Origin: Clostridiales bacterium UBA1758
Lineage (GTDB): Bacteria > Bacillota > Clostridia > Oscillospirales > UBA1758
Length of the DNA: 32,821 bases
Assembly: GCA_002315595.1 (NCBI GenBank)
Contig: DCHG01000029.1
Span: 1 to 32,821, forward strand
Reading direction: 5' to 3'
In this document: one piece after another, positions 5,573 through 14,843 of the stretch
Numbering within the stretch: the first letter of the stretch is position 1
Layout: each line of letters begins with the position of its first letter
Program-made: the position numbers and the translations under genes
The notes under the pieces: generated by a model
What the model was told of the DNA's origin: nothing
What the model saw: only the letters and a program-made list of their open reading frames with translations
Databases searched by the model: none

Positions 5573-7058
5573 ATTCTTTCGGAATATACAACATTTTGCC
5601 GTCGGTGTGGATCGAATCCGTCTCGATTTCGTTTGCGCTACAAATACGCTCCACCGTCGTATGGTACTGTTTGGCAAGCGTCCAAATGCTGACATCGCCC
5701 GAAACCCTCTTTAAAACCACACTCGGATCGTTTTCCGTCGAAATCGGGCAATCTTTTTTAATCTCCGCCGTGGAAACAAAACGGATCGTTTCGTGCTGCA
5801 CCGTTTTGTATTCGCATTTCACCTCAAAGCGGATTTCAAGCACGCCTTCGGCATTCATCGTGACGGACAGTTCTCCTGCGCACGCCGTTACAAAGCAGTC
5901 TCCCGTATCGCAATTTACGGGGGCAGAGGCAATAAACCGTTTGAAAATCAAAATGTTTCCGTCCTCCCCGCCACAGAGCAGACGCAGATCCATTGCGATA
6001 TTTTCCTGCATCACTCCGTCCCGTTCCGCACAGTTCACCTCCGCAATGCGCACACCGGCATCGATCACCGAATCGGTTCCGAATGGAGGCTCCACGGTCG
6101 TTTCCACCGGGATCACATCCTCCCGCGCTCCGATGAATTTGATCGCCGAGATTTCCTCCCGTTCCGTCTTCATATCATATGCGTTACTGTAAACATCCTC
6201 CACATAATCAAAACTTTCCTCTTTAAAAAGAAGCACGCCGGTTTCGGCGACAACATTTACTTCAATCTTTCCGGCGGTCAGTTCGGCGGAAATATCCTTC
6301 ACACGAAGGTCGACACGGCAATCGCCGGTTTCCTCCGCTTCCTCAAGTTCAACGAGTTGCGAAAAGGGCAGTTTCCACACAATTGCGCGCTTTTTTGCGT
6401 CGCAATCCACCACAACATTGAAACAAACCTCGCCTTTGACGAGTGCCTTGTGGCTAATGAGTTTCACTTCGTCGGTACGGAATTCCGCCGTTGCGTACAA
6501 AATTTCCGCATTTTCGTCCAAATCCTGCGGTAATTCATTTGAATCCGAAATGTTGAATGGCTTATATCGGATCTCCGCCGGAAGAAAGACCGTTGCCGAT
6601 CTTGTTTTGTAGTGGATCTTTTCGCCCTCCGGCATCTCCGGGCAGGGTTGTGCCGTGACACTCCGGTACACCTCAACCTTTGCGCAAAGTATGATGCGGA
6701 CGAGGAGTTTTCGCGGATTGATCCGTTTCAGTTCGGATCTGACGATCTCCACCTCTGCGGTACATTCGGCGTTTTCGGGAATTTCCTCCAAACGCGCCGT
6801 CAGTTCAAAATTCTGTGAAAATCGAATCGACGAATTCAATCTCTGTTCGTCCGAATAAACTGCCGTGCCGCCAATCGTCCCCGAAACCACGACTTGCCCG
6901 TGCGTAATCTCGCGTTTGCGAAGATTGACAAAACACACCGTCCCGACGATGTTTTCCGCTTCTTTTGCATCCTCCGGCAGAATGATTTCCGTCAATTCCT
7001 CCCCTTCCACAACGCCGGAATAAACCTTTTTCAGGTATTTTATGCTTTTCTTGCCCAT
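5571..7058 (-). CDS. SipL-like spore coat morphogenesis protein (SPOCS repeats plus LysM)
   Basis: Likely a mother-cell spore-coat assembly protein. SipL of Clostridioides difficile has the same architecture and binds SpoIVA. The product (495 residues) consists of repeated SPOCS/DUF3794 modules, each with a strand-rich segment ending in phrases such as LLVRIILCAKVEVY and GEVCFNVVV, then a C-terminal LysM domain (about 448-493) with SIWTLAKQYHTTVERICSANEI and LYIP. The start MGKKSIKYLKKVY at 7056-7058 follows GAAGGGAGCG; an in-frame extension of 25 residues upstream lacks a ribosome binding site. A sigma-E-like promoter lies just before it. The gene implies an endospore former. SipL versus another SPOCS-LysM protein is not resolved. 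Confidence 0.85.
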   Translation of the reverse strand: MGKKSIKYLKKVYSGVVEGEELTEIILPEDAKEAENIVGTVCFVNLRKREITHGQVVVSGTIGGTAVYSDEQRLNSSIRFSQNFELTARLEEIPENAECTAEVEIVRSELKRINPRKLLVRIILCAKVEVYRSVTAQPCPEMPEGEKIHYKTRSATVFLPAEIRYKPFNISDSNELPQDLDENAEILYATAEFRTDEVKLISHKALVKGEVCFNVVVDCDAKKRAIVWKLPFSQLVELEEAEETGDCRVDLRVKDISAELTAGKIEVNVVAETGVLLFKEESFDYVEDVYSNAYDMKTEREEISAIKFIGAREDVIPVETTVEPPFGTDSVIDAGVRIAEVNCAERDGVMQENIAMDLRLLCGGEDGNILIFKRFIASAPVNCDTGDCFVTACAGELSVTMNAEGVLEIRFEVKCEYKTVQHETIRFVSTAEIKKDCPISTENDPSVVLKRVSGDVSIWTLAKQYHTTVERICSANEIETDSIHTDGKMLYIPKE

Positions 7059-7088
7059 TTTTTGCGCTCCCTTCGATCTCGATAACGA

Positions 7089-7116
7089 AATATATGCACG
7101 GCAAAAACGGAATATG
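7089..7116 (-). promoter_or_regulatory. Possible sigma-E (sporulation) promoter of the sipL-like gene
   Basis: On the minus strand, CATATTC (7110-7116) and CATATATT (7089-7096) are 13 bases apart, resembling the sigma-E pattern of ATATT-type -35 and CATA-type -10. Mother-cell expression would suit a coat gene. No good sigma-A promoter is visible here. Confidence 0.45.
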
Positions 7117-7146
7117 AAAAAACGCCGGAGCAATCTCCGGCGTTTT
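7117..7146 (-). terminator. Terminator of the transketolase-PRTase operon
   Basis: A 12-bp stem AAAACGCCGGAG (7119-7130) with CTCCGGCGTTTT (7135-7146), loop CAAT, gives a U-rich 3' end on the minus strand. It lies 12 bases past the stop of the phosphoribosyltransferase gene. Confidence 0.85.
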
Positions 7147-7157
7147 GAGAAATTCCA

Positions 7158-7700
7158 TTACTTTTTGAAAAGCGGGATCTTATCGAGATAAACAATGTCT
7201 TTGCGGTCGGCGGCGGCGCCTTCGGCAAGGACTGCCGCACGGCAAACGACTTCACCACCCGCACGGGTGACAAGTTCTTCGAGCGCGGCAACGGATTCGC
7301 CGGTCGAGATAACATCGTCGATGATCGCGATCTTTTTTCCCTTGATTCGGTCAATATCTTCCTCGTCAAGGCAAAGGATTTGTTCTTTGTCGGTCGTGAT
7401 CGAATGAACGGTGGTCACGATCGGATGGGACATATACCCCTTGACGCTTTTTCTTGCGATGATGTAGCGCGGCATTTTCATGACCTTCGCAAGTTCATAG
7501 ATCAGCGGAATGCTCTTGGCTTCGGCGGTGATCAAATACTCCGCTTCGGCAGGAATCTTTTCGGCAAGTGCCCTCGCACACGGCTCGACAATATCCGTAT
7601 CGCCGAAAATGACAAATGCGGCGATCGAAAGATCATCAGTGATCGGAACAATGGGGAGTTCTTTATCCACTCCGCCAATGTGTACGGTATAAGTTTCCAT
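7158..7700 (-). CDS. Type I phosphoribosyltransferase, APRT-like
   Basis: Predicted purine phosphoribosyltransferase, transferring ribose 5-phosphate from PRPP to a base (adenine if a true Apt). The 180-residue protein has the PRPP-binding loop KIAIIDDVISTGES (about 123-137) and the APRT-style ITAEAKSIPLIYELAK segment (57-72). It is the last gene of an operon after the two transketolase halves, 12 bases after the second. Transketolase supplies ribose 5-phosphate, the PRPP precursor, so the grouping is metabolically sensible. Xanthine specificity cannot be excluded. Confidence 0.85.
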   Translation of the reverse strand: METYTVHIGGVDKELPIVPITDDLSIAAFVIFGDTDIVEPCARALAEKIPAEAEYLITAEAKSIPLIYELAKVMKMPRYIIARKSVKGYMSHPIVTTVHSITTDKEQILCLDEEDIDRIKGKKIAIIDDVISTGESVAALEELVTRAGGEVVCRAAVLAEGAAADRKDIVYLDKIPLFKK

Positions 7701-7712
7701 CTTTACAAAACC

Positions 7713-8669
7713 TTACTTTCTGGCAATTGCTTTTTTGACTGCCGCGACAATGTCTTTCGCGGTAAGTTGATATTGCTCACGCAGGAAAGGTTCTTCGCCG
7801 ACCTGCCCGAAACGATCCTGAACGCCGATTCGTTCCATCGGAACGGGTTTGGTTTCCGCAACGACCGCGGCAACGGCATTGCCAAGACCGCCGGAAACAT
7901 TGTGGTTTTCCGCGGTGACAATGGCGCCGGTTTCCACTGCGCAACGGGCGATAAGTTCGCGGTCGATCGGCTTCCATGTGAACATATCGACAACACGGGC
8001 GGAAACGCCTTCTGCGGCGAGAATGTCGCGCGCTTTGACGGATTCTTCGACCATGATGCCGGAAGAAATGATGCTCACGTCGGTACCCGGGCGGACTTCG
8101 ACACCCTTTCCGACGGTAAATTCGCCGCCTTCATAAATGCCGATAGCATTTTTACGGAACAGACGGATATAGTGAACGCCCGGAAGTTTGATCAATTGGG
8201 GAATAATGGCTTCCAATACATGAGAATCGGTCGGCTCGATGACGACGGATTCCGGGATGAGCATCATCAGTCCCATATCCTCAAACGGCATATGTGTTCC
8301 GCCGTTATGTGCCGCAGTAACGCCCGGATCGGTGCCGATGACATTGGCGCTCAGTCGATTATAGCCGAGAGAAAGGAAAATCTGGTCGAAGCAACGGCGG
8401 GTTGCGAACGGACCAAAGGAGTGCATAAACGGTACTTTGCCTGCTCTGGCAAGTCCCGCGGCAATGCCGACCATATTGGCTTCGGCGATACCGACGTTAA
8501 AAAATCTTTCCGGGAAGGCGTTTTTGAAGGTCTTGGCGCCCGAAGAACTCATCAGGTCGGCGTCAAGGAAAACGATGCGGCTATCTTCGCCCGCGATCTT
8601 AACGAGAGTATTGTTGAACACATCGCGCATCATGCAGGATTCTTTGGTAAGAACTTCTTTGGTTTTCAT
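7713..8669 (-). CDS. Transketolase, C-terminal subunit (split form)
   Basis: Second half of a two-gene transketolase of the nonoxidative pentose phosphate pathway. The 318 residues cover the pyrimidine-binding domain (VFLDADLMSSSG, then GIAEANMVGIAAGLA carrying the Glu that activates thiamine diphosphate) and the C-terminal transketolase domain (GAIVTAENHNVSGGLGNAVA). The ATG overlaps the stop of the N-terminal subunit gene in TAATG, so the two are translationally coupled. The two-gene form is common in Clostridia. A DXS-like role is less likely because the N-terminal partner is of the transketolase type. Confidence 0.92.
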   Translation of the reverse strand: MKTKEVLTKESCMMRDVFNNTLVKIAGEDSRIVFLDADLMSSSGAKTFKNAFPERFFNVGIAEANMVGIAAGLARAGKVPFMHSFGPFATRRCFDQIFLSLGYNRLSANVIGTDPGVTAAHNGGTHMPFEDMGLMMLIPESVVIEPTDSHVLEAIIPQLIKLPGVHYIRLFRKNAIGIYEGGEFTVGKGVEVRPGTDVSIISSGIMVEESVKARDILAAEGVSARVVDMFTWKPIDRELIARCAVETGAIVTAENHNVSGGLGNAVAAVVAETKPVPMERIGVQDRFGQVGEEPFLREQYQLTAKDIVAAVKKAIARK

Positions 8670-9526
8670 TACTTTTCAATCCTCCCCATCGGCTTGCCCG
8701 CCTTCGCCGCATCCAATCTCTTTTCGGCGTAAGCAAGTGCCGCTTCGAGATTTTCACCGTTCAAAACGGCGTGATGATTGGATTCCGCGGTTTCGACATT
8801 CAAACAACCGTAGCCCTTGACGGTATCGGCAAGGAGCATGGACGGCTTTCCTTTGACGGTGCGGAATTCGGCAAAAGCGTCAGCGATCTCTTCCGCGTTG
8901 TGTCCGTCAACTTTTTTGACGTTGAAACCAAAGGCCTCAAATTTCGCAGCAAGGTCGCCGGAATCGAGAATATCGACCGTGCGTCCGTCGAGTTGTTTTT
9001 TATTCCAGTCGACAATGACGACAAAATGATCGAGTTTTTTGGCGGCGGCATACATCGCCGCTTCCCAAACCTGACCTTCGTCGATTTCACCGTCGCCGAC
9101 GATGAGATATGTATAGTTGTCGCGTCCGTCAAGACGGTTTGCTTCGGCGATACCCAAAGCACAGGACGCGCCCTGACCAAGTGAGCCCGTCGTCATATCA
9201 ACACCGGGGCATTTGCGGTCGGAATGGCTCGGCAGAGTCGTGCCGGATTGATTCAAAGTCGCAAGACGCTCCTTCGGGAAGAAACCGAGAAGCGCAAGCG
9301 TCGCATAAAGAGCCGGAGCCGCGTGACCTTTGCTCAACACGAGCCAGTCACGGTCTGCCATCGCAGGATCTTTCGGATCGTAACGCATGGTGCGTCCATA
9401 CAGTGCCGCAAGGATTTCGACGATCGACATTGCACCGCCGACATGGCCTGAGCCATAGTTCCCGATCTCACGAATCGTTTCCAAACGGATCTCTTCGGCA
9501 AAAACGGAGAGGTCTTTGAGTTCCAA
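8669..9526 (-). CDS. Transketolase, N-terminal subunit (split form)
   Basis: Thiamine diphosphate-binding half of transketolase, 285 residues: SKGHAAPALYATLA (His of the active site), the thiamine pyrophosphate motif beginning VGDGEIDEGQVWEAA and ending in the Asn of DWNKKQLDG. The start chosen is TTG at 9524-9526, nine bases after AGGTGG; an in-frame ATG at 9551-9553 falls only about three bases from the predicted transcription start of the promoter at 9563-9591 and lacks a ribosome binding site. If the ATG is used, the protein gains nine residues (MKKYRWVNS). It heads the operon with the C-terminal half and the phosphoribosyltransferase. Confidence 0.9.
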   Translation of the reverse strand: MELKDLSVFAEEIRLETIREIGNYGSGHVGGAMSIVEILAALYGRTMRYDPKDPAMADRDWLVLSKGHAAPALYATLALLGFFPKERLATLNQSGTTLPSHSDRKCPGVDMTTGSLGQGASCALGIAEANRLDGRDNYTYLIVGDGEIDEGQVWEAAMYAAAKKLDHFVVIVDWNKKQLDGRTVDILDSGDLAAKFEAFGFNVKKVDGHNAEEIADAFAEFRTVKGKPSMLLADTVKGYGCLNVETAESNHHAVLNGENLEAALAYAEKRLDAAKAGKPMGRIEK

Positions 9527-9562
9527 TGAATTCACCCACCTATATTTTTTCATATGTTATAT

Positions 9563-9591
9563 ATTATAACGCATTTTCGAATTGCAAACAA
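9563..9591 (-). promoter_or_regulatory. Sigma-A promoter of the transketolase operon
   Basis: On the minus strand, -35 TTGTTT (9586-9591), 17 bases, -10 TATAAT (9563-9568). The expected start point, about 9556, puts the annotated upstream ATG almost at the 5' end and supports the TTG start. Confidence 0.75.
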
Positions 9592-9614
9592 GCCAAAAAA
9601 TGATTTTTCATGGG

Positions 9615-10394
9615 TTATTTTTTCATATATTTTACGAATTTATCCAATACTTTTTCAGCATCTTCGATATCCGGGTTCCAAATCTTCTCCCATTTGAACG
9701 AGTACCATCCGTCAAAGTCGTCGGGAAGCATCGCAAGCATTTCACGGATCCGTACGCTTCCTTCCCCCGGAAGTGCAACCTTCAACCCATCCTCCGTCTC
9801 GCGCCAATCGGCGATATAGACCTGCCGAACATAGGGGATCGCAACGCGACCGACCTCGTCAATATCCTCCTTTTGAATCATACAGTGATCCGGCGAAAGG
9901 ATGATGCCAAAGCGTTTCTCGTCGACAAGTCTCGCAAGTCTCGACGCCTGCACAGCATTCAGATTGCCGTTGTGATGCTGAACAAGAATATCCGCCTTCC
10001 CGCCCTTTTCCAGTCCGTGGCGGATGATTTTCGCCAATTTTTCAAGATGCCCCTGCAATTCCACGCCGTCCGCGGCTTTCGGCGCAAACATGCGGATCGA
10101 GGGCGAGCCGATACGATCGGCGATCTCAACCAGCCGTGCAAGTTGATCGGAAAGCAAACTTTCGGTTTCCATATCGCTTGTGTTATAGCAAAGCAAGCCC
10201 GCGGGCGCAATTCCGAATGAATTAAGAATATCCTTCGCCCGATCAATTTCCGCATTCGTACTGTTTTCTGTGAGTTCCCCAAAATGATCCGATACACGCA
10301 AATCAATGCCGTTCAGCCCGAATTTTGCGGCAAGCCCGACGCTCCTTTCCACGCCGAGCCCCGGTGTCGCCATCGTCGTATAACTTAACTTCAT
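9615..10394 (-). CDS. Sugar phosphate isomerase/epimerase (TIM barrel, AP-endonuclease 2 family)
   Basis: Predicted metal-dependent sugar isomerase or epimerase of the xylose-isomerase-like TIM-barrel family. The 259-residue protein begins MKLSYTTMATPGLGVERSVGLAAKFGLNGIDLR, a typical first strand, and carries likely metal ligands in ILVQHHNGN, LSPDHC and YSFKWEK. It has its own promoter and follows the Ca2+-ATPase gene. No sugar kinase or transporter is adjacent, so the substrate is not indicated. Start ATG is preceded by AAAGGGG. Confidence 0.8.
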   Translation of the reverse strand: MKLSYTTMATPGLGVERSVGLAAKFGLNGIDLRVSDHFGELTENSTNAEIDRAKDILNSFGIAPAGLLCYNTSDMETESLLSDQLARLVEIADRIGSPSIRMFAPKAADGVELQGHLEKLAKIIRHGLEKGGKADILVQHHNGNLNAVQASRLARLVDEKRFGIILSPDHCMIQKEDIDEVGRVAIPYVRQVYIADWRETEDGLKVALPGEGSVRIREMLAMLPDDFDGWYSFKWEKIWNPDIEDAEKVLDKFVKYMKK

Positions 10395-10426
10395 CTGTTT
10401 TTTCCCCTTTGCTATTCTTTTTTACC

Positions 10427-10455
10427 ATTATACCCCCGAAAAAGCATTGCGTAAA
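10427..10455 (-). promoter_or_regulatory. Sigma-A promoter of the isomerase gene
   Basis: On the minus strand, -35 TTTACG (10450-10455), 17-base spacer, -10 TATAAT (10427-10432), about 30 bases before the start codon. Confidence 0.6.
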
Positions 10456-10471
10456 GAGGATTTGCCCGTTT

Positions 10472-12943
10472 TCACCGTTTTCGTCGTTTTTGGGGGATGG
10501 CCTTCGAAATCTCCACCACGGCAAGGGGAACGACACTCAACGACGCCACCGCAATCCACTGCCTCTGCGTCAGTGCCACGCATCCGATCGCAGCCCCAAC
10601 CGACGGAACACACATCGCGCCGATCTGTGCCAGTGAGCAGATCAAAAACGCACCCACGAGATACGGATTGCCGAACAGTCCTTTTTTCAGCACCGACTCA
10701 TCGGAACGGAGATTGAAGGCGTGAACGAGTTGTTCCATTGACAGTACCGCAAACCCCATCGTCCGACCGATCTTCAAGGATCCATACCGAAATATTCCCA
10801 TGCCGAACGCCGAAATCGCAAGTGCCCCGATCAGTGCGCCCTCTGCGATGATCTGTCGAACCGTTGCGGGCGAAAACAGTTCTTTTTTTGTCGGCGACCG
10901 AAGCATCATATTTGCGTCAGGTCGTTCCATTCCAAGGGCGATAGCAGGCAGCGAATCTGTCACAAGGTTCATCCAAAGCATTTGGATCGCCGTCAACGGC
11001 GACGGCCAGCCGAGTAAAATGGCTACAAACACCATGAGAATCTCCCCGATATTGCTCGAAATCAAAAAATGCGCCGTGCGACGGATGTTTTCGTAAATTC
11101 CGCGTCCTTCACGCACCGCATCGACCACGGTTGCAAAATTATCGTCCGTCAAAATCATATCCGCGGCGGCTTTTGCGACCTCTGTGCCGTTTTTCCCCAT
11201 TGCGCAACCGATGTCTGCTCCACGAAGCGCGGGGGCATCGTTCACACCGTCGCCCGTCATGGCAACGACTTCTCCGTTTGCCCGCAAAGCACGCACAATG
11301 CGCACCTTGTGTTCGGGTGTCACACGGGCAAAGACGCCGATCTTACCGATCAGCCGACGAAGCGTTTTTTCGTCGATCGCGTCCAGTTCCGCGCCCGTCA
11401 TCACAATTTCGCGCTTTTTCAGGATTCCAACGCGTTCAGCAATCGCCCCTGCCGTACCCGCGTTGTCGCCGGTGATCATTACCACGCGAATTCCCGCACG
11501 GCGACATTCCCGCACTGCCTTTTCCGCCTCAGGACGCGGTGGATCGTTCAAACCGATCAAGCCGACAAACTGCAATTCCGTTTGGTTCCGTTCGGGCAGT
11601 GTTTTATCCCGCCGACACGCAACCGCAAGTACACGCAAGCCCCTGCCAACCATTTCATCGACTTCGTCGCGCAGTTTCGGTGGAATGTCCGCACAAAGCG
11701 AGACGATCACCTCCGGTGCGCCCTTGACTACGGTTAAGTAGCCCTCGCCGTCACGAAGTACCACGCTCATGCGTTTTCTCGTTGAATCAAAGGGGATCTC
11801 GCGAATTCGCAGTCTGCGTTCCACCCTGCCCGCAGCGGAAATGATCGCCTTCTCGGTCGCATCCGTTCCGTTCGAACAGAGCGCAGCGTATTTCAGCGTT
11901 TCCGTCCCCGTGGTCTTTTCCACATGCATCCGATTTTGCGTCAATGTCCCCGTTTTATCGGTGCAGATCACCGTTGCACTGCCGAGAGTTTCGACCGCGG
12001 GCAGTTTTCGGACAATGGCGTTTCTTTCTGCCATTCGACCGATACCGAGTGCGAGGATCACCGTTACAATGGCGGGTAGCCCCTCCGGCACCGCCGCGAC
12101 CGCAAGACTGACCGAAACCATCAGCATTTCCGCGGGCGTGCGTCCTTTTGCCACGCCCAATAAAAACACCATCGCACAAATCGCCATCGCTCCGATACCA
12201 AGTGATTTTCCAAGCCTTCCGAGACGGATCTGTAACGGTGTCTGCGGCTCCTCGGCGGAAATGAGATTGTCCGCGATCCTGCCCATTTCCGTCCCCATTC
12301 CCGTTGCGACGACGATCGCTTCGCCATGGCCTTCATTCACAACGGATCCCGCGTAGACCATATTCGTCCGATCGTGAATCTGCGTCATTTCGGGCAGGAT
12401 CGTGTCGTCCTTCGCAACGGCGGTACTTTCGCCGGTGAGTGCGGATTCGTCCACCAAAAGGGCGACCGAACGAAGAATTCTCGCATCCGCCGCAATGAGG
12501 TCGCCCAATTTCAGCAAAATAATGTCCCCCGGCACGAGATCTTTTGCGGAAATTTCAATCATTTTCCCGTTCCTTTTGACCTTTGCCGTGGGATCCGACA
12601 GATTTTTCAACGCTTCCAGTGCGCTTTCCGCTTTTCCTTCCTGCGCCGCACCGATAGCGGCGTTCAATACGACGATCGCCAAAATGATCGCAGGCTCGGC
12701 AAAGTCGGGTTTTTCCTGAATGGTCGACACGCAAAACGAGATTCCCGCCGCAATGATCAGCAGTATGATCATAAAATCGGAAAGTTGCGAAAAAAACCTC
12801 GCCAAAAAGCCTTTCTTTTTCCGTCTTTCCAATTCGTTTTTCCCGTATTTTTCCAAACGCAATTGCGCGTCGTTAATTCCCCGTTTCCCGTCGGTAGAAA
12901 GTGTTCGTTCCACCTGCCCGATTGTCATCGAGTGCCATTCCAT
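10472..12943 (-). CDS. P-type Ca2+-transporting ATPase (type IIA-like)
   Basis: Membrane pump that exports cations by ATP hydrolysis. In 823 residues it shows ALTGES (actuator, about 170-173), AAVPEGLPAIV in M4 (286-289), the phosphorylation site CTDKTGTLTQ (Asp329), FDSTRKRM and KGAPE in the nucleotide domain, and TGDGVNDAPAL (563-571). The M5 ISSNIGE and M6 WMNLVTDSLPAIALGMERPD segments carry the Asn/Glu and Asn/Thr/Asp residues that bind Ca2+ in SERCA-type pumps. The ATG at 12941-12943 follows GGGAGGGATCGGC; an ATG 18 bases earlier overlaps that ribosome binding site. Calcium is the most probable substrate; manganese is possible. Confidence 0.93.
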   Translation of the reverse strand: MEWHSMTIGQVERTLSTDGKRGINDAQLRLEKYGKNELERRKKKGFLARFFSQLSDFMIILLIIAAGISFCVSTIQEKPDFAEPAIILAIVVLNAAIGAAQEGKAESALEALKNLSDPTAKVKRNGKMIEISAKDLVPGDIILLKLGDLIAADARILRSVALLVDESALTGESTAVAKDDTILPEMTQIHDRTNMVYAGSVVNEGHGEAIVVATGMGTEMGRIADNLISAEEPQTPLQIRLGRLGKSLGIGAMAICAMVFLLGVAKGRTPAEMLMVSVSLAVAAVPEGLPAIVTVILALGIGRMAERNAIVRKLPAVETLGSATVICTDKTGTLTQNRMHVEKTTGTETLKYAALCSNGTDATEKAIISAAGRVERRLRIREIPFDSTRKRMSVVLRDGEGYLTVVKGAPEVIVSLCADIPPKLRDEVDEMVGRGLRVLAVACRRDKTLPERNQTELQFVGLIGLNDPPRPEAEKAVRECRRAGIRVVMITGDNAGTAGAIAERVGILKKREIVMTGAELDAIDEKTLRRLIGKIGVFARVTPEHKVRIVRALRANGEVVAMTGDGVNDAPALRGADIGCAMGKNGTEVAKAAADMILTDDNFATVVDAVREGRGIYENIRRTAHFLISSNIGEILMVFVAILLGWPSPLTAIQMLWMNLVTDSLPAIALGMERPDANMMLRSPTKKELFSPATVRQIIAEGALIGALAISAFGMGIFRYGSLKIGRTMGFAVLSMEQLVHAFNLRSDESVLKKGLFGNPYLVGAFLICSLAQIGAMCVPSVGAAIGCVALTQRQWIAVASLSVVPLAVVEISKAIPQKRRKR

Positions 12944-13000
12944 GCCGATCCCTCCCGTCAATCAGCATATTCCGTTTTACATGGCGGTTATGACAACAAA

Positions 13001-13019
13001 AGCCGCCCATCGGGCGGCT
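13001..13019 (-). terminator. Terminator after the Na/Pi cotransporter gene
   Basis: The 8-bp stem AGCCGCCC (13001-13008) with GGGCGGCT (13012-13019) has a 3-base loop and is followed on the minus strand by TTTTGTTGT. It lies just past the stop of the cotransporter gene. Confidence 0.8.
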
Positions 13020-13024
13020 GAAAA

Positions 13025-14788
13025 TCATTTTTGCGGAAGCGCGTACTTTTTCATATATTCTTCATAGCAGGTGTTATACTGATTATCGGTACCGTTTTTA
13101 AGGTCCATATGATACTCATGCTGGTCGAAGTGATCGTAGCGCACCTGAATGACGCAGGTCGCGATATTCGAACAATGGTCGGCAGCGCGTTCACAGTTCG
13201 TCAACAAATCGGAAAGCACAAAACCGAGTTCATTGGTACACTGACCACGGCGCAATCTTTCGATATGGCGGGAACGAAGTTCCTCTTTTAGAATGTCGAT
13301 AATGTCTTCCAACGGCTCGACCTCTTTTGCAAGGCTGATGTCATCGCTCATAAAGGCAGTTATGGTCTTATCGACGATCTCGTTGATCGCTTCATATGCA
13401 ATGGAAAGTTCCGCTTTCGCCGTGTCGGAAAATTCGAGGCTCTTTTCGTGCATTTCTTCCGCGACCTGCACGATGTTCAACGCATGATCGCCGATCCGTT
13501 CAAGATCGCCGAGGCAGTGCATAAACTTGGACACCTCGTGGTTGTCCTTTTCGGTGAGATTACTACTGGAAAGTTTCACAAGATAAGTGCCGAGTTTATC
13601 CTCGTACATATCCGTTTTGTTTTCAAGGTCATAGACCAGTTTCACGCCATCGGGCGAAAATTCCGTCATCTGTTCGATTGCCTTGCTCAGTGCGTCGCGT
13701 GCGGTGCAGCACATGGAGAAGGAAAGTTGACGGCAACGGTCAATGGCAAACGACGGCGTAAGGAGAAGACGGTCGTCGAGAAGTGCGAATTCTTCGTCGT
13801 CCTTGGACGCCTTAATCGTCCACATTGCGAGTTTTTCGAGAAGTTTCGTGCAGGGCAAAAGAACGACAGTCGTTGCAAGGTTGAAGAATGTATGAATGAT
13901 CGCAATGCCGACGGCGCTTGCGGAATCATCTATCATTGAAATACCGACCGTAAATTTAATGCAATAATATACCGACAGGAAAAGAATGACGCCGATCAGG
14001 TTGAAATACAGATGGACGATTGCAACGCGGCGGGCGTTTTTATTCGCGCCGATACTGGAAATCATTGGGGTGATACATTTGCCGATATTCATACCGAGAA
14101 TGATCGGTATCGCATTGCCGTAAGAAATTGCGCCGGTCGTGGAAAGAGCCTGCAAAATACCGACCGATGCGGAGGACGACTGAATGATCGCCGTGAGCAA
14201 TGCACCGACAACAACACCGAGGATCGGGTTGGAGAACATCAAAAGGATGTTGGTGAATTCAGGCACATCGGCAAGCGGCTCGACGGCGTCGGACATGGTA
14301 TTGATACCGAACATCAACACCGAAAAGCCGATCAAAAGCGTCCCGATATCGTGACGGCGCCCCTTCTTTGCCGACATAAAAAGAACAATGCCGATAAATC
14401 CAAGCACCGGAGAGAACGCGGATGGTTTGAGCAGATTGATCACAAGGCTATCGCCCTTTAAGCCGATCAGTGAAAGAATCCACGAGGTCGCAGTCGTACC
14501 GATATTTGCACCCATGATAACGCCGATCGCCTGACCGAGACGCATAATGCCCGAGTTGACGAAGCCGATGACCATAACCGTTGTTGCGGCGGATGACTGG
14601 ATGACCGCCGTGACGCCGGTACCGATCAAAAGTCCCTTGATCGGTTTGGAGGTCATACGCTCCAACACGGACTTAAAGCGACCGCCCGCCTGCTTTTCAA
14701 GCCCCTCACCGAGGACGCTCATACCGAACAGGAACAGTGCAATTCCGCCAAGCATCGTCAATACATTAAAAATGTCAAATGTTTCCAT
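13025..14788 (-). CDS. Na+/phosphate cotransporter family protein with C-terminal PhoU-like domain
   Basis: Predicted sodium-coupled phosphate carrier of the NptA/YjbB type. The 587-residue protein has two inverted-repeat membrane halves, each with the QSS signature (VIQSSAATTVM near 63-72 and IIQSSSASVG near 202-210), followed from about residue 340 by a long helical PhoU-like domain with phrases such as CLGDLERIGDHALNI and ERAADHCSNIA. The start METFDIFNVL at 14786-14788 follows GAAGGAATTAAA; the 15-residue upstream extension is rejected. PhoU-like tails of this family are thought to regulate flux. It stands alone, with no pst genes nearby. Confidence 0.92.
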   Translation of the reverse strand: METFDIFNVLTMLGGIALFLFGMSVLGEGLEKQAGGRFKSVLERMTSKPIKGLLIGTGVTAVIQSSAATTVMVIGFVNSGIMRLGQAIGVIMGANIGTTATSWILSLIGLKGDSLVINLLKPSAFSPVLGFIGIVLFMSAKKGRRHDIGTLLIGFSVLMFGINTMSDAVEPLADVPEFTNILLMFSNPILGVVVGALLTAIIQSSSASVGILQALSTTGAISYGNAIPIILGMNIGKCITPMISSIGANKNARRVAIVHLYFNLIGVILFLSVYYCIKFTVGISMIDDSASAVGIAIIHTFFNLATTVVLLPCTKLLEKLAMWTIKASKDDEEFALLDDRLLLTPSFAIDRCRQLSFSMCCTARDALSKAIEQMTEFSPDGVKLVYDLENKTDMYEDKLGTYLVKLSSSNLTEKDNHEVSKFMHCLGDLERIGDHALNIVQVAEEMHEKSLEFSDTAKAELSIAYEAINEIVDKTITAFMSDDISLAKEVEPLEDIIDILKEELRSRHIERLRRGQCTNELGFVLSDLLTNCERAADHCSNIATCVIQVRYDHFDQHEYHMDLKNGTDNQYNTCYEEYMKKYALPQK

Positions 14789-14843
14789 TTTAATTCCTTC
14801 TTTGCTCACATTGCAAATTCTTCCGACATCCAAATCTTCTACG

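Noticed and set aside
7380..8732. Plus-strand ORF of 450 codons opposite the split transketolase C subunit and the phosphoribosyltransferase
   Set aside because: Antisense shadow; composition rich in His, Asp, Asn and Gly from reversed codons, no domain, and the minus-strand genes are well conserved families.
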